Below, one piece after another: positions 27,282 through 35,863 of a DNA stretch of 64,000 nt. The notes beneath the pieces are model-generated. The model was not told the DNA's origin and searched no databases. It worked only from the letters and a program-made list of their open reading frames with translations. Position 1 is the first letter of the stretch. Each line of letters starts with the position of its first letter. This DNA comes from Listeria sp. PSOL-1. Its GTDB lineage: Bacteria > Bacillota > Bacilli > Lactobacillales > Listeriaceae. Where the stretch lies: contig NZ_LR760298.1 in the NCBI RefSeq assembly GCF_902806445.1, forward strand, positions 930,001 to 994,000. Reading direction: 5' to 3'. Made by a program: the position numbers and the translations under genes.

Positions 27282-27398
27282 CTAAGTAAAAAGTAAGATA
27301 GCAAAAATGATTCCGAGAAACGGCAAAACAAATGATAAGATTAAGAAACAAATAATTTGAGTATAACTAACTTTTAAAACACTCTCATTTTTATTCAT
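27282..27398 (-). CDS. Small single-helix membrane peptide
   Basis: 38 residues: MNKNESVLKVSYTQ, then one hydrophobic helix (about 15-38). GGAAGGAG lies 8 nt before the ATG, a strong ribosome site. It starts 3 nt after the stop of the broken ORF at 27401-27666, repeating the pattern 'secreted protein, then small membrane peptide' seen at 25195-25927. An immunity role is possible but unproven. Confidence 0.45.
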   Translation of the reverse strand: MNKNESVLKVSYTQIICFLILSFVLPFLGIIFAILLFT

Positions 27399-27400
27399 TA

Positions 27401-27666
27401 TTAATGCTCCTTCCAAGCGTTTGTATAACTAAGATTACCGAATCTATTTCCAGCAACAGATACCGCTTCAATACCTGCTTGTGTTGATAATCCTTTTATA
27501 GGGCCGACTCTGAAACTATACTTAGCACGAGCATAAGCTTGTTTGTCGTGAGAAATATACTGTGTTCGATTCTTTAGAGATAATTGTACTATAGGATTGT
27601 GATTATAGACAACAGAAGATTGAGAACTATTGACTTTACTTATTAAGCCACCACTTAAACTCTCCT
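27401..27666 (-). pseudogene. Truncated secreted-protein-like ORF
   Basis: An open frame of about 86 codons with protein-like composition (SGGLISKVNSSQSSVVYNHN, AYARAKYSFRVGPIKG, SVAGNRFGNLSYTNAW) lacks a start codon. A promoter-like TATGAT and AAAAAGGAGAG lie just upstream, but the adjacent GTG is in another frame and stops after two more codons. The simplest reading is that a 5' part encoding the signal peptide was lost while promoter and ribosome site remained. Family not recognised. Confidence 0.45.
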
Positions 27667-27898
27667 TTTTAATTATAATGATTTACGCTTTCATCATAGC
27701 ATAAAACCGGATACAAAAACGAAAAATATAATAAATGAGCCGTTTTTTGTCATAAACGTTAAATATATAAATGTAAGTTTTATATATTTAGTTATTGATT
27801 TATATTAAAAAGTTAATTAAATTTGTTAAATTCAATCTCTCGACCGTCTCATAACTTTTCAAAAACAATGCGTATATTTGGGTTTACGTATATTGAAG
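27667..27898. other. AT-rich spacer between the broken ORF and repeat copy B
   Basis: No ORF or RNA gene was seen. On the minus strand TATGAT near 27690 is a possible -10 for the 27282-27666 genes. The rest is strongly AT-rich. Confidence 0.4.
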
Positions 27899-27921
27899 AA
27901 ACTGTGCGGAAATACCATTTT
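27899..27921 (+). repeat. Direct repeat copy B bracketing the yneF-tkt insert
   Basis: The 23-nt sequence beginning AAACTGTGCGG and ending AAATACCATTTT, one mismatch from copy A at 26823-26845, in the same orientation 1,076 nt away. It lies directly beside the tkt terminator. Confidence 0.8.
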
Positions 27922-27936
27922 ATTATAAATTAAAAA

Positions 27937-27977
27937 AGACTGTAAACAAAGTTTTTTATTTACTTTGTCTACAGTCT
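27937..27977 (-). terminator. Terminator of tkt
   Basis: On the minus strand AGACTGTAGACAAAG pairs with CTTTGTTTACAGTCT and is followed by a T-run. Confidence 0.9.
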
Positions 27978-28003
27978 GACACATTATAATATGTGTTTTT
28001 ACA

Positions 28004-30001
28004 CTATAGTAGTGATTTTACAATAGAAACCACATTTTCTACTGTAAATCCGTAATTTTCAATAATTGTGTCACCAGGAGCAGACGCACCAAATTTATCA
28101 ATGCCAATAATTTTTCCGTCTGTACCAACATAACGTTCCCATCCGAAGCTTGCAGCCATTTCGATAGCCACCCGTTTTTTAACTGCGCTTGGAAGCACAC
28201 TTTCTTTGTATTCATCACTTTGTTTAGCAAAAAGGTCAAATGACGGCATACTAACAACAGAAGCAGAAATGCCACTTTCTTTTAATTTAGATTGTGCTTT
28301 TACTGCTAAGTTGACTTCTGATCCACTAGCTAAAAGAAGAAGATCAGGTGTCTCTTTATCTGCAGGAGAAAGAACATAAGCGCCTTTACTTACACCTTCA
28401 TCTGCAAGTTTAGCAGAATTTGGAAGTGTTGGTAGCCCTTGCCGTGTTAAAACTAAAGCATGAGGCAGGTCTGTTGATTGAATCGCTAACTTCCAAGCTG
28501 CAACCACTTCATTTCCATCAGCAGGGCGAATCACAGAAAGTCCAGGCATTGCCCTAAGAGAAGCTAATTGCTCTACCGGTTCATGTGTTGGTCCATCTTC
28601 TCCAACAGCAATACTGTCATGCGTAAGCACGTACGTAACTGGTAAATGCTGAATCGCAGCAAGACGAATGGAAGGTCTCATGTAATCAGAAAAGACGAAG
28701 AATGTACCACCATATACTTTTAGCCCGCCATGAAGAGCCATTCCGTTAAGAGCTGCTCCCATAGCAAATTCTCGAACGCCAAACCAGATATTACGTTCTT
28801 TTTTTGCATCTTTTGTAAACTGTTTATCTGATTTAATTGTCGTGTTATTAGAACCAGCAAGGTCAGCTGAGCCTCCAAACAATGTTGGAACTTGTTCAGC
28901 TAGGGCATTAATCACTTCACCACTGGAAGCTCGCGTAGCAAGGGAATCATCTGCACCATATACTGGTAGTTTTTTATCCCAATTCGCAGGAAGTTGATTC
29001 TTTATGCTCTCTTCAAGTTGCTTTCCTAATTTAGGGAATTTTTCTTTATATTTTGTGAACAGTTGGTTCCATTCTTGTTCTCGTTTTGCTCCACGATCGG
29101 CTACTCTTTCCTTAAAGCGATCATAAACCTTTTGTGGAACATAAAAAGGTTCTTTGTATTCCCAACCATAAACTTCTTTTGCTACTTTCACACCTTCTTC
29201 GCCTAAAGGTGCTCCGTGAACTTTACTTGTACCAGCATTTGGTGAACCAAAACCAATGACCGTTTTAACCTCAATCATGGTCGGTTGTGTTGTATTTTGT
29301 TTGGCTTTTTCAATCGCAGCTAAAATTTCTGCTGTATCATTGCCATCTTTGACTAATAAATGTTCCCATCCATAGCTTTCAAAACGGCCTTTAACGTTTT
29401 CAGAAAATGATTTATTAAGATCTCCATCAAGAGAAATATCATTTGAATCATAGAGTAAAACTAGCTTACCTAGCTTTTCATGACCAGCTAAAGATGCAGC
29501 CTCAGATGCGACGCCTTCCATTAAGTCTCCATCACCACATAAAACATATGTATAGTGATCAACAATCGCAAAATCTTCTTGATTATAAAGCCCTTCTAAA
29601 TGACGTTCAGCCATTGCCATACCAACAGCCATTGCAATTCCTTGGCCAAGAGGCCCTGTTGTTACGTCAACACCATCTGTATGTAAATATTCCGGATGCC
29701 CTGGTGTTAAACTATTCCACTGCCGAAAATTCTTAATGTCATCTAAACTCAGTTTAAACCCACTTAAATGTAATAAACTATAAAGCAACATTGAACCATG
29801 ACCAGCTGATAATATAAACCGATCACGATTAAACCACTTAGAATGGGCAGGATTCGTGTTTAAAACACGTGACCAAAGTGCATAAGCCATTGGAGCAGCT
29901 CCCATAGGTAAACCAGGATGACCAGAATTTGCTTTTTGCACCGCGTCAATTGATAGAGTTCTGATCGTATTAATAGCTAATTGATCCATTTTATCGAACA
30001 A
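28004..30001 (-). CDS. tkt: Transketolase
   Basis: Thiamine-diphosphate enzyme of the pentose phosphate pathway, transferring two-carbon units between sugar phosphates. About 665 residues. [17 protein letters not shown], the ThDP motif [19 protein letters not shown] and the pyrimidine domain [15 protein letters not shown] are clear. A TTG at 30001 lies 9 nt after GAGAGG and is preferred over the ATG at 30010 (touching the ribosome site) and the ATG seven codons before 29986. In Bacillus tkt is near lexA-yneA-ynzC, as here. Confidence 0.96.
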   Translation of the reverse strand: MFDKMDQLAINTIRTLSIDAVQKANSGHPGLPMGAAPMAYALWSRVLNTNPAHSKWFNRDRFILSAGHGSMLLYSLLHLSGFKLSLDDIKNFRQWNSLTPGHPEYLHTDGVDVTTGPLGQGIAMAVGMAMAERHLEGLYNQEDFAIVDHYTYVLCGDGDLMEGVASEAASLAGHEKLGKLVLLYDSNDISLDGDLNKSFSENVKGRFESYGWEHLLVKDGNDTAEILAAIEKAKQNTTQPTMIEVKTVIGFGSPNAGTSKVHGAPLGEEGVKVAKEVYGWEYKEPFYVPQKVYDRFKERVADRGAKREQEWNQLFTKYKEKFPKLGKQLEESIKNQLPANWDKKLPVYGADDSLATRASSGEVINALAEQVPTLFGGSADLAGSNNTTIKSDKQFTKDAKKERNIWFGVREFAMGAALNGMALHGGLKVYGGTFFVFSDYMRPSIRLAAIQHLPVTYVLTHDSIAVGEDGPTHEPVEQLASLRAMPGLSVIRPADGNEVVAAWKLAIQSTDLPHALVLTRQGLPTLPNSAKLADEGVSKGAYVLSPADKETPDLLLLASGSEVNLAVKAQSKLKESGISASVVSMPSFDLFAKQSDEYKESVLPSAVKKRVAIEMAASFGWERYVGTDGKIIGIDKFGASAPGDTIIENYGFTVENVVSIVKSLL

Positions 30002-30102
30002 AAAAAACATCCTCTCTTTTAAAAATATTAGATATACTTATCTTAATCTTAAAATAGAAAAAATACTACTAAAAAGCTTGAAATATAAGTGTTTCTATTC
30101 AT

Positions 30103-30330
30103 TTAATGTTTTTTATTTCGCATTTTTTTAATCTTATGAGGCGTAACATCCTGGCCATGCGGATCAACGATGGTTGTGTTTTGAAGTGTTGACTCCATGT
30201 GATTTCTGAAGGATGCTATATATTCTTTTCTAAGCTTTTCTTGCTCTATTTTTTCTTCCGCTGTTAATGTACCTGCTTTTTTCTTTCTTGATAGCTCATT
30301 GATTCTTTCTATTTTTGCTTTTTCCAACAT
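30103..30330 (-). CDS. ynzC: YnzC-like DUF896 protein
   Basis: 75 residues of the short helical DUF896 family: [33 protein letters not shown] forms a helix-turn-helix hairpin, followed by [24 protein letters not shown], the conserved tail motif. Cytoplasmic; in B. subtilis the gene belongs to the LexA-controlled yneA-yneB-ynzC operon, but its molecular role is unknown. Here it lies between mscL and tkt. Confidence 0.92.
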   Translation of the reverse strand: MLEKAKIERINELSRKKKAGTLTAEEKIEQEKLRKEYIASFRNHMESTLQNTTIVDPHGQDVTPHKIKKMRNKKH

Positions 30331-30404
30331 AAAAAATCACCCTTATCCATATAATAAAATAAGAAAGCACCGATGGATACTTTCTTACCGAATACCAAGT
30401 TTGA

Positions 30405-30869
30405 CTAGCTTTCAATCGTTACTTCTTCTGCTGGTAGATCTGATGTACAATTGGGACACTTTGTTGCCGCTTCGGGTATACCAGATTGACAGTATGGACA
30501 AGTTTTTGTCGCTGGTGCTTTTGGTTCAAGAGCCATGATATATTTTGTGACTAATTTGACCAATATAAATACTGCAAAAGCAATGATGACAAAGCTGATT
30601 AAATTATTCAAAAACATACCATAATTAATGGTCGGAGCCCCAGCTGATTGAGCGGCCTTTAAAGATGAGTAGCTCTTCCCATTAAGGCTGACAAATAAGT
30701 TGCTAAAATCCACATTCCCAATAAGTAGACCAAGTGGGGGCATAAGAATATCATTGACTAATGAATTAACAATCGAAGTAAAAGCCGAACCAATAACGAT
30801 CCCTATAGCCATTCCAAGTGCATTTCCTTTTGCAATAAATGCTTTAAATTCACTAAATAATGATTTCAT
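30405..30869 (-). CDS. mscL: Large-conductance mechanosensitive channel with C-terminal zinc ribbon
   Basis: MscL releases solutes when membrane tension rises. 154 residues. The N-terminal FKAFIAKGNALGMAIGIVIG, the pore helix (about 15-45, with DILMPPLGLLIG) and second helix (about 85-110) match MscL. The usual C-terminal EEVLLLREIRDLL-type helix is absent; instead there is a double CxxC zinc ribbon, CPYC and CPNC, at about 124-141. It sits between yneA and ynzC, where neither L. monocytogenes (from memory) nor B. subtilis has it, so insertion is likely. Confidence 0.9.
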   Translation of the reverse strand: MKSLFSEFKAFIAKGNALGMAIGIVIGSAFTSIVNSLVNDILMPPLGLLIGNVDFSNLFVSLNGKSYSSLKAAQSAGAPTINYGMFLNNLISFVIIAFAVFILVKLVTKYIMALEPKAPATKTCPYCQSGIPEAATKCPNCTSDLPAEEVTIES

Positions 30870-30930
30870 TTACTTCATCCCTTTCATGAATCATTTTAAC
30901 GAATTTCAGAAAGAAAATAAAGTCAGAAGG

Positions 30931-31260
30931 TTACTTGTTTGCTAATTGAATGGTTGATTTATTTTGTTGTATATTACTTCTCACAGGAATAACGAGGTCT
31001 TCTCCTTCTCTAACTTGGCCATCAATAAGGTTATTTTCTTGTTCTACCCATTTAACAAAAGCTACTTTATCCATATTGGTTTGTTCTGCATAATTTTCAG
31101 CAATTTGCCATACAGACTCCCCATTTGCCACTGCTATTTTTGTATAATCCGTACCATTATTTGAAATATTTAACAGTAAAACAACTAATCCCATCGCTAA
31201 ACAACCTACTGTAAAAATTATTGTTGCATAATATTTATTCCACATTGTTTTAAGCACCAT
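30931..31260 (-). CDS. yneA: SOS cell-division inhibitor YneA
   Basis: Delays septation during DNA damage. The ATG at 31260 fits GGAGG (7 nt) better than the ATG at 31266; 109 residues. One membrane helix (about 10-30) is followed by an extracellular LysM domain (about 38-88: YTKIAVANGESVWQIAENYA ... DGQVREGEDLVIPV). Divergent from lexA with LexA boxes between; this is the known SOS arrangement. The recombinase-like yneB of B. subtilis is missing here. Confidence 0.93.
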   Translation of the reverse strand: MVLKTMWNKYYATIIFTVGCLAMGLVVLLLNISNNGTDYTKIAVANGESVWQIAENYAEQTNMDKVAFVKWVEQENNLIDGQVREGEDLVIPVRSNIQQNKSTIQLANK

Positions 31261-31275
31261 TTTCATCCCTCCAAA

Positions 31276-31289
31276 AGAATATACGTTCG
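31276..31289. promoter_or_regulatory. Candidate LexA box, yneA-proximal
   Basis: AGAATATACGTTCG matches 12 of 14 positions of CGAACATATGTTCG-type boxes. It lies 16 nt before the yneA start. Confidence 0.5.
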
Positions 31290-31303
31290 CTTTTTATTAG
31301 TAT

Positions 31304-31317
31304 AGAACGTTTGTTCC
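31304..31317. promoter_or_regulatory. LexA box between yneA and lexA
   Basis: AGAACGTTTGTTCC has the GAAC-N4-GTTC core of the Gram-positive LexA box. One of three sites in the divergent region. Confidence 0.75.
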
Positions 31318-31336
31318 TAAATGTCAATAAAAAAAT

Positions 31337-31350
31337 CGAACCTTTGTTTG
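31337..31350. promoter_or_regulatory. LexA box overlapping the lexA -35
   Basis: CGAACCTTTGTTTG is an exact match to CGAAC-N4-GTTYG. It overlaps the -35 box of lexA, as expected for autorepression. Confidence 0.88.
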
Positions 31351-31376
31351 CATATGCAGAAAACATTTGCTATACT
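31348..31376 (+). promoter_or_regulatory. Predicted lexA promoter
   Basis: -35 TTGCAT (31348-31353), 17-nt spacer, -10 TATACT (31371-31376). The -35 lies within a LexA box. Confidence 0.8.
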
Positions 31377-31417
31377 TGAAACAGGTTATACTGAATTAAA
31401 AATAACGGGGTGAAAGC

Positions 31418-32032
31418 ATGAAATTATCCAAACGCCAACAAAATATTTATGATTTTATAAAATCCGAAGTTAAAACAAAAGGCTATCCGCCATCCGTCCG
31501 TGAAATTGGTGAAGCGGTAGGACTTGCATCGAGCTCAACCGTCCATGGTCATCTTGCTCGTCTAGAGGGAAAAGGCTTAATTCGCCGCAATCCGACCAAA
31601 CCTCGTGCCATTGAAATTTTGGCTTTAGAAGAGGAAGCACCTACACCACCTGTTGTAAACATCCCAATCATCGGGAAAGTCACAGCTGGGATGCCAATTA
31701 CAGCTGTTGAAAATATTGATGAATATTTTCCATTACCAGAATACATGGCAGCTGGTGAATCAGATATTTTTATGCTGGAAATTGCCGGTGAAAGCATGAT
31801 TAATGCTGGAATCCTTGATGGTGATAAAGTCATTGTCCGCAAGCAATCAAATGCAAATAACGGCGATATTGTTGTTGCGATGACAGACGAAAACGAAGCC
31901 ACCTGCAAACGTTTCTTTAAAGAAAAAGATCATTTTCGGCTACAGCCGGAAAATGATACAATGGAGCCCATTATTTTAAGTCAAGTCTCTATTTTAGGCA
32001 AAGTCATCGGTTTGTTCCGTGACGTTTATTAA
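31418..32032 (+). CDS. lexA: LexA repressor
   Basis: SOS repressor that cleaves itself with RecA. 204 residues. N-terminal winged helix ([23 protein letters not shown]), cleavage site A90-G91 in VTAGMP, catalytic pair S126 (GESM) and K164 (CKRFF). All catalytic residues are intact. Divergent from yneA, controlled by its own boxes. Confidence 0.97.
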   Translation: MKLSKRQQNIYDFIKSEVKTKGYPPSVREIGEAVGLASSSTVHGHLARLEGKGLIRRNPTKPRAIEILALEEEAPTPPVVNIPIIGKVTAGMPITAVENIDEYFPLPEYMAAGESDIFMLEIAGESMINAGILDGDKVIVRKQSNANNGDIVVAMTDENEATCKRFFKEKDHFRLQPENDTMEPIILSQVSILGKVIGLFRDVY

Positions 32033-32037
32033 TGAAA

Positions 32038-32087
32038 ACAAATAAGTGGGTAGCTTCTTTCGCTGAAGAAGCTACCCACTTATTTGT
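32038..32087. terminator. Terminator after lexA
   Basis: A 22-nt near-perfect stem (ACAAATAAGTGGGTAGCTTC and its complement) with a CGCTG loop. It ends 18 nt before the next ATG, so the acetyltransferase may use its own promoter or readthrough. Confidence 0.85.
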
Positions 32088-32105
32088 AGAAAGGTAAACT
32101 CAAAA

Positions 32106-32633
32106 ATGATTTATTTTGAAACTAAGCGTCTTCTGGCAACAAGCTATACTGAAGCTGATTTACCGCATTTTTCAGCGATGAATAGCGATAAAGAGATCAT
32201 GCGCTATTTCCCAAACACGTTAACTCATGCGGAAAGCCTTGCACAAATTTGTGCAATCCAAAAAGAAATCGATACAGTTGGTTATGGTCTTTTTGCTATC
32301 CGTATGAAAGAAAACGACCAATTCATTGGCTTTACTGGTTTACATCAGATAACCTTTCAAATGGACTTCACGCCTGCAACAGAAATTAGTTGGCGGCTTG
32401 CTCGCTCACATTGGAATCAAGGCTTAGCAACCGAAGCAGCACTCGCAGTTATTCAGTTTGCTAAAACAAAAACTGATTTAAAAGAACTTTATAGCTTGAC
32501 TGCTAAACTAAACAAATCTTCCATACGTGTTATGGAAAAAGTTGGTTTAAGCTATGAAAAAACTTTTTTTCATCCGCAAGTTGATCCCATATCTTCTTTG
32601 CAAGAACACGTTTTATATCACATTCAGCTATAG
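32106..32633 (+). CDS. GNAT-family N-acetyltransferase (RimJ/RimL type)
   Basis: 175 residues. RimJ/RimL-like acetyltransferase fold: FETKRLLATSYTEADL, then IGFTGLHQI, WRLARSHWNQGLATEAALAVIQFA (acetyl-CoA binding region) and NKSSIRVMEKVGL. Acetyl-CoA is the donor; the acceptor (protein N-terminus or small molecule) cannot be told from sequence. AAAGG precedes the ATG. It stands alone between two terminators. Confidence 0.88.
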   Translation: MIYFETKRLLATSYTEADLPHFSAMNSDKEIMRYFPNTLTHAESLAQICAIQKEIDTVGYGLFAIRMKENDQFIGFTGLHQITFQMDFTPATEISWRLARSHWNQGLATEAALAVIQFAKTKTDLKELYSLTAKLNKSSIRVMEKVGLSYEKTFFHPQVDPISSLQEHVLYHIQL

Positions 32634-32643
32634 AGTATCATGC

Positions 32644-32697
32644 ATAAGCCCTTTGATTTACGAGTTATCATCAAAACTCGTAAACCAAAGGGCTTAT
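32644..32697. terminator. Bidirectional terminator between acetyltransferase and glnA
   Basis: ATAAGCCCTTTGATTTACGA pairs with TCGTAAACCAAAGGGCTTAT around a short loop, between convergent genes. Confidence 0.85.
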
Positions 32698-32715
32698 CGT
32701 TATTTATAGCACAAA

Positions 32716-34050
32716 TTAATAAATTTCTAAATACTGCTCTCGCTCCCATGGATGGACAGCTGTTCTAAACATATCACATTCAATCGTTTTTGCCTCAACA
32801 AAGTGTTCAAAAAGGTGATCGCCAAGCGCCTCACACACAATATCATCTTTTTCCAGTTCAGTAAGTGCGCAACTCAGATTCTCAGGTAGATCATAAATCC
32901 CATTTTCATGGCGTTCCTCTTCATTCATACCATAAATATTACGATCTACTGGTGTCGGTGGTGTTAGCTTATTTTTAATCCCATCGAGACCTGATTTAAG
33001 AAGAACAGCCATCGCGAGATATGGATTGGCCGTGGGATCAACGCTCCTTAACTCAAGGCGTGTACTTAATCCACGGGAACTAGGAACACGAATAAGCGGG
33101 CTACGATTTTTACCGCTCCAAGCTATGTAACAAGGTGCTTCATAACCAGGTACCAAGCGCTTATAAGAATTAATGGTTGGATTTGTAATCGCCGTATAAC
33201 CCTTTGCATGTTTGATCATTCCAGCTAAAAATTGATAAGCTGTTGTACTAAGTTCAAGTTTGCCTTTTTTATCAAAAAAAGCATTTCCTTTTTCATCAAA
33301 TAAAGACATATTAAAGTGCATACCAGAACCATTGACTCCAAATAAAGGTTTTGGCATAAACGTAGCATGCAAACCGTGTTTACGAGCGATCGTTTTTACT
33401 ACGAGCTTAAATGTTTGGATATGGTCACAAGCGGTTACGGCATCTGCATATTTAAAATCAATTTCATGCTGACCTGGAGCTACCTCATGATGGGAAGCCT
33501 CAATTTCAAAGCCCATTTCCTCTAGCTCAAGCACGATATCACGACGACAATTTTCTCCTAAATCTGTTGGTGCTAAATCAAAGTAGCCACCTGAATCATT
33601 TAATTCAAGCGTTGGCTTACGATTTTCATCCAATTTAAAGAGGAAAAATTCTGGCTCAGGTCCTAAATTAAAATCAGTAAAACCAAGCTCTCGCATCTCT
33701 GCTAAAACCTGTTTCAAATTCATTCTTGGATCGCCAAGGAATGGTGTCATATCAGGATTGTAAATGTCACAAATCATACGTGCAACTTTTCCTTTTTCGG
33801 CAGTCCATGGGAAAACAACCCATGTGTTTAAATCAGGAAACAAGTACATATCTGATTCCTCAATACGCACAAAACCTTCAATGGATGAACCATCAAACAT
33901 GATTTTGTTATCCAAGGCTTTTTTTAACTGACTAATTGGAATTTCAACATTTTTGATAACACCTAAAATGTCCGTAAATTGCAGTCGAATAAATTTAACA
34001 TTTTGTTTTTCTGCAAAGTGAAAAATATCTTCTTTCGTATAATTTGCCAT
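32716..34050 (-). CDS. glnA: Glutamine synthetase, type I
   Basis: Makes glutamine from glutamate, ammonia and ATP. 444 residues, the short GSI-alpha form of Firmicutes without an adenylylation tyrosine region. Signature sequences DGSSIEGF, the metal-binding GPEPEFFLF and [11 protein letters not shown], and [10 protein letters not shown] with the NPY region are present. In Bacillus feedback-inhibited GlnA also controls GlnR; the same is expected here since glnR is the neighbour. Transcribed glnR-glnA. Confidence 0.98.
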   Translation of the reverse strand: MANYTKEDIFHFAEKQNVKFIRLQFTDILGVIKNVEIPISQLKKALDNKIMFDGSSIEGFVRIEESDMYLFPDLNTWVVFPWTAEKGKVARMICDIYNPDMTPFLGDPRMNLKQVLAEMRELGFTDFNLGPEPEFFLFKLDENRKPTLELNDSGGYFDLAPTDLGENCRRDIVLELEEMGFEIEASHHEVAPGQHEIDFKYADAVTACDHIQTFKLVVKTIARKHGLHATFMPKPLFGVNGSGMHFNMSLFDEKGNAFFDKKGKLELSTTAYQFLAGMIKHAKGYTAITNPTINSYKRLVPGYEAPCYIAWSGKNRSPLIRVPSSRGLSTRLELRSVDPTANPYLAMAVLLKSGLDGIKNKLTPPTPVDRNIYGMNEEERHENGIYDLPENLSCALTELEKDDIVCEALGDHLFEHFVEAKTIECDMFRTAVHPWEREQYLEIY

Positions 34051-34101
34051 AATAAAACCCTCCTAAAATTAATTTTTATATTAACTTAAAAAAGTAAATA
34101 T

Positions 34102-34470
34102 CTAAAGTTTAGGTAACTGTTGCTTTCCTGTCTGATCACGTCTGATGAAACGGCCAGCTTGCTGCATTTCTGCACGCAAGATTTTTCGAACATCTTCATC
34201 AGTTAACAAAGATTTTTGTTCTTTTTCTTTTAGCTGATACATTTTTTTAATCCCGGCAATATTCAGCCCATCATCTAGATAGTCTTTTATTTCAAGTAAT
34301 GTGTCAATATCTTGCAAAGAATAGTGGCGATGATTTCCCTTGTTTCGAGTGGGATGAATTAAACCTTGGTCTTCGTAATAGCGTATTTGTCTAGCCGTCA
34401 AATCGGTTAGCTTCATTACGGGCCCTATTGGAAAAAGAGGCATATTCCGCCGAATTTCCTTCTCACTCAT
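34102..34470 (-). CDS. glnR: MerR-family nitrogen regulator GlnR
   Basis: Represses glnRA when glutamine is high. 122 residues. N-terminal MerR-type winged helix with ARQIRYYEDQGLIHPTRNKGNHRHYSLQDI; the short C-terminus carries the region that senses feedback-inhibited glutamine synthetase in Bacillus. It is preceded by two GlnR boxes and a strong promoter. Confidence 0.96.
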   Translation of the reverse strand: MSEKEIRRNMPLFPIGPVMKLTDLTARQIRYYEDQGLIHPTRNKGNHRHYSLQDIDTLLEIKDYLDDGLNIAGIKKMYQLKEKEQKSLLTDEDVRKILRAEMQQAGRFIRRDQTGKQQLPKL

Positions 34471-34505
34471 AGCATTTTTCCCCCATATGTTTTGATAATA
34501 CTTGC

Positions 34506-34534
34506 ATTTTAATATATGTAAGAAGTTTTGTCAA
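34506..34534 (-). promoter_or_regulatory. Predicted glnRA promoter
   Basis: Minus strand: -35 TTGACA (34529-34534), 17-nt spacer, -10 TAAAAT (34506-34511). Confidence 0.85.
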
Positions 34535-34556
34535 ATTTATGTTACATTATCTAACA
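34517..34556. promoter_or_regulatory. Two GlnR/TnrA boxes
   Basis: TGTTACATTATCTAACA (34540-34556) is an exact TGTNA-N7-TNACA match upstream of the -35. TGTAAGAAGTTTTGTCA (34517-34533), with one mismatch, overlaps the -35 and spacer. This is the classic glnRA layout. Confidence 0.85.
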
Positions 34557-34567
34557 TAAAACAATTT

Positions 34568-34606
34568 CACCATCTTTTTAGTAAAAAACAACTAAAAAAG
34601 ATGGTG
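34568..34606 (-). terminator. Terminator downstream of the PLP-enzyme gene
   Basis: CACCATCTTTTTAGT pairs with ACTAAAAAAGATGGTG around a short loop; it ends the gene at 34625-35863 before glnR. Confidence 0.6.
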
Positions 34607-34624
34607 ATAAAGACTCGCTCCATT

Positions 34625-35863
34625 TTAAGGTAAAAGTTTTTTTTCAATCAATCTGCAAACAGCTTGTGTAATGGCTATTTTAACATGTTCATACGTTAAA
34701 CCACCTTGGACATACAGTTCGTAAGGTGGACGGATAGGGCCATCTGCTGTTAATTCTAAGCTAGCGCCCTGAATGAACGTCCCTGCTGCCATAATCACAT
34801 CATCGGCGTACCCTGGCATGTAAGCACCTACTGGCAAAACATGGGCATTTACAGGAGATGCTGCTTGAATTTCTTGAGCAAAGGCGACCATTTTTTTCTC
34901 ATCCTCAAAAGTAATACTTTGAATTAAATCTGTGCGCTGATCACTCCATGCCGGCGTGCTTACGATCCCAAATTCTGAAAGTAAAGCTGCTGTAAAACGT
35001 GCTCCTTTAACAGCTTGAGCCGTTACATGTGGCGCCAAAAAGAAACCTTGATACATCTCAAGTAGACTATAAAGTGAGGCCCCGGCTTCCATACCAATTC
35101 CAGGCGTTATTAAACGGTAACCACAAAGCTTGATCAACTCATGGGTTCCTGCAATATATCCTCCAATTTTAGCCAAGCCACCACCTGGATTTTTAATAAG
35201 TGAACCAGCCATAATATCTGCACCCACATCAGTTGGCTCTTTTTCCTCTACAAATTCACCGTAACAATTATCTACAAATACAATCACATGAGGATTGATT
35301 TTTTTGACAAAACAAACCATTTCTTCAATCTGTTCAACTGTAAAAGATTTGCGGCTAGCGTACCCTTTTGAACGTTGGATTCCAATCATTTTTGTTTTTT
35401 GTGTCATTTTTTCACTTACACGTTCAAAATCAACTTCATTATTTTTTAAAGGAACAGATTGGTAACCAATATTAAATTCTTTAAGCGAGCCATGCCCATC
35501 TCCACGTATTCCAACAATCGCTTCAAGCGTATCATAAGGAGCGCCCGTGATATAAAGAAGCTCATCTCCTGGGCGCAAAACACCAAATAAAACCGTACTA
35601 ATGGCGTGCGTTCCAGAAATTAATTGTGGCCTAACAAGCGCATGTTCTGTGTGAAAAACATCAGCATAGACACGCTCTAATGTATCACGGCCCTCATCAT
35701 CATATCCATATCCTGTTGAAGGGTTAAAATGAAAATCACTTACTTTATTTTTATTAAAACTCTTAAGTACCTTTGCTTGGTTTTTTTCAGCGATGAGATC
35801 TGTTTCTTGATTTAGCTTAGCGATTTTTTGCTCAACGCGTGCTCGCTTTTCTGCTATGTTCAT
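34625..35863 (-). CDS. PLP-dependent methionine gamma-lyase-like / aluminium-resistance protein (YnbB family)
   Basis: 412 residues. Cys/Met-metabolism PLP fold of the YnbB group: STGYGYDDEGRDTLERVYADVF near the N-terminus, VFVDNCYGEFVE and the PLP-lysine region AGSLIKNPGGGLAKIGGYIAG (probable K in SLIKNPGG). The Firmicutes family is annotated as aluminium-resistance or methionine gamma-lyase-like, with the substrate unproven. It overlaps the hflX end by 4 nt, so the two are co-transcribed, as is usual in Bacillus and Listeria. Confidence 0.88.
   Translation of the reverse strand: MNIAEKRARVEQKIAKLNQETDLIAEKNQAKVLKSFNKNKVSDFHFNPSTGYGYDDEGRDTLERVYADVFHTEHALVRPQLISGTHAISTVLFGVLRPGDELLYITGAPYDTLEAIVGIRGDGHGSLKEFNIGYQSVPLKNNEVDFERVSEKMTQKTKMIGIQRSKGYASRKSFTVEQIEEMVCFVKKINPHVIVFVDNCYGEFVEEKEPTDVGADIMAGSLIKNPGGGLAKIGGYIAGTHELIKLCGYRLITPGIGMEAGASLYSLLEMYQGFFLAPHVTAQAVKGARFTAALLSEFGIVSTPAWSDQRTDLIQSITFEDEKKMVAFAQEIQAASPVNAHVLPVGAYMPGYADDVIMAAGTFIQGASLELTADGPIRPPYELYVQGGLTYEHVKIAITQAVCRLIEKKLLP

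Noticed and set aside
27401-27666. Possible lactococcin 972-type bacteriocin
   Set aside because: The pattern AYARAK and the final NAW are only loosely similar, and the start and signal peptide are missing; kept as unassigned.
26823-27921. The 23-nt repeats considered as CRISPR repeats
   Set aside because: Only two copies, 1.1 kb apart, without spacer-sized intervals or cas genes.
30001-30010. ATG at 30010 as the tkt start
   Set aside because: The ribosome-binding GAGAGG directly touches it; the TTG at 30001 has a normal 9-nt spacing.
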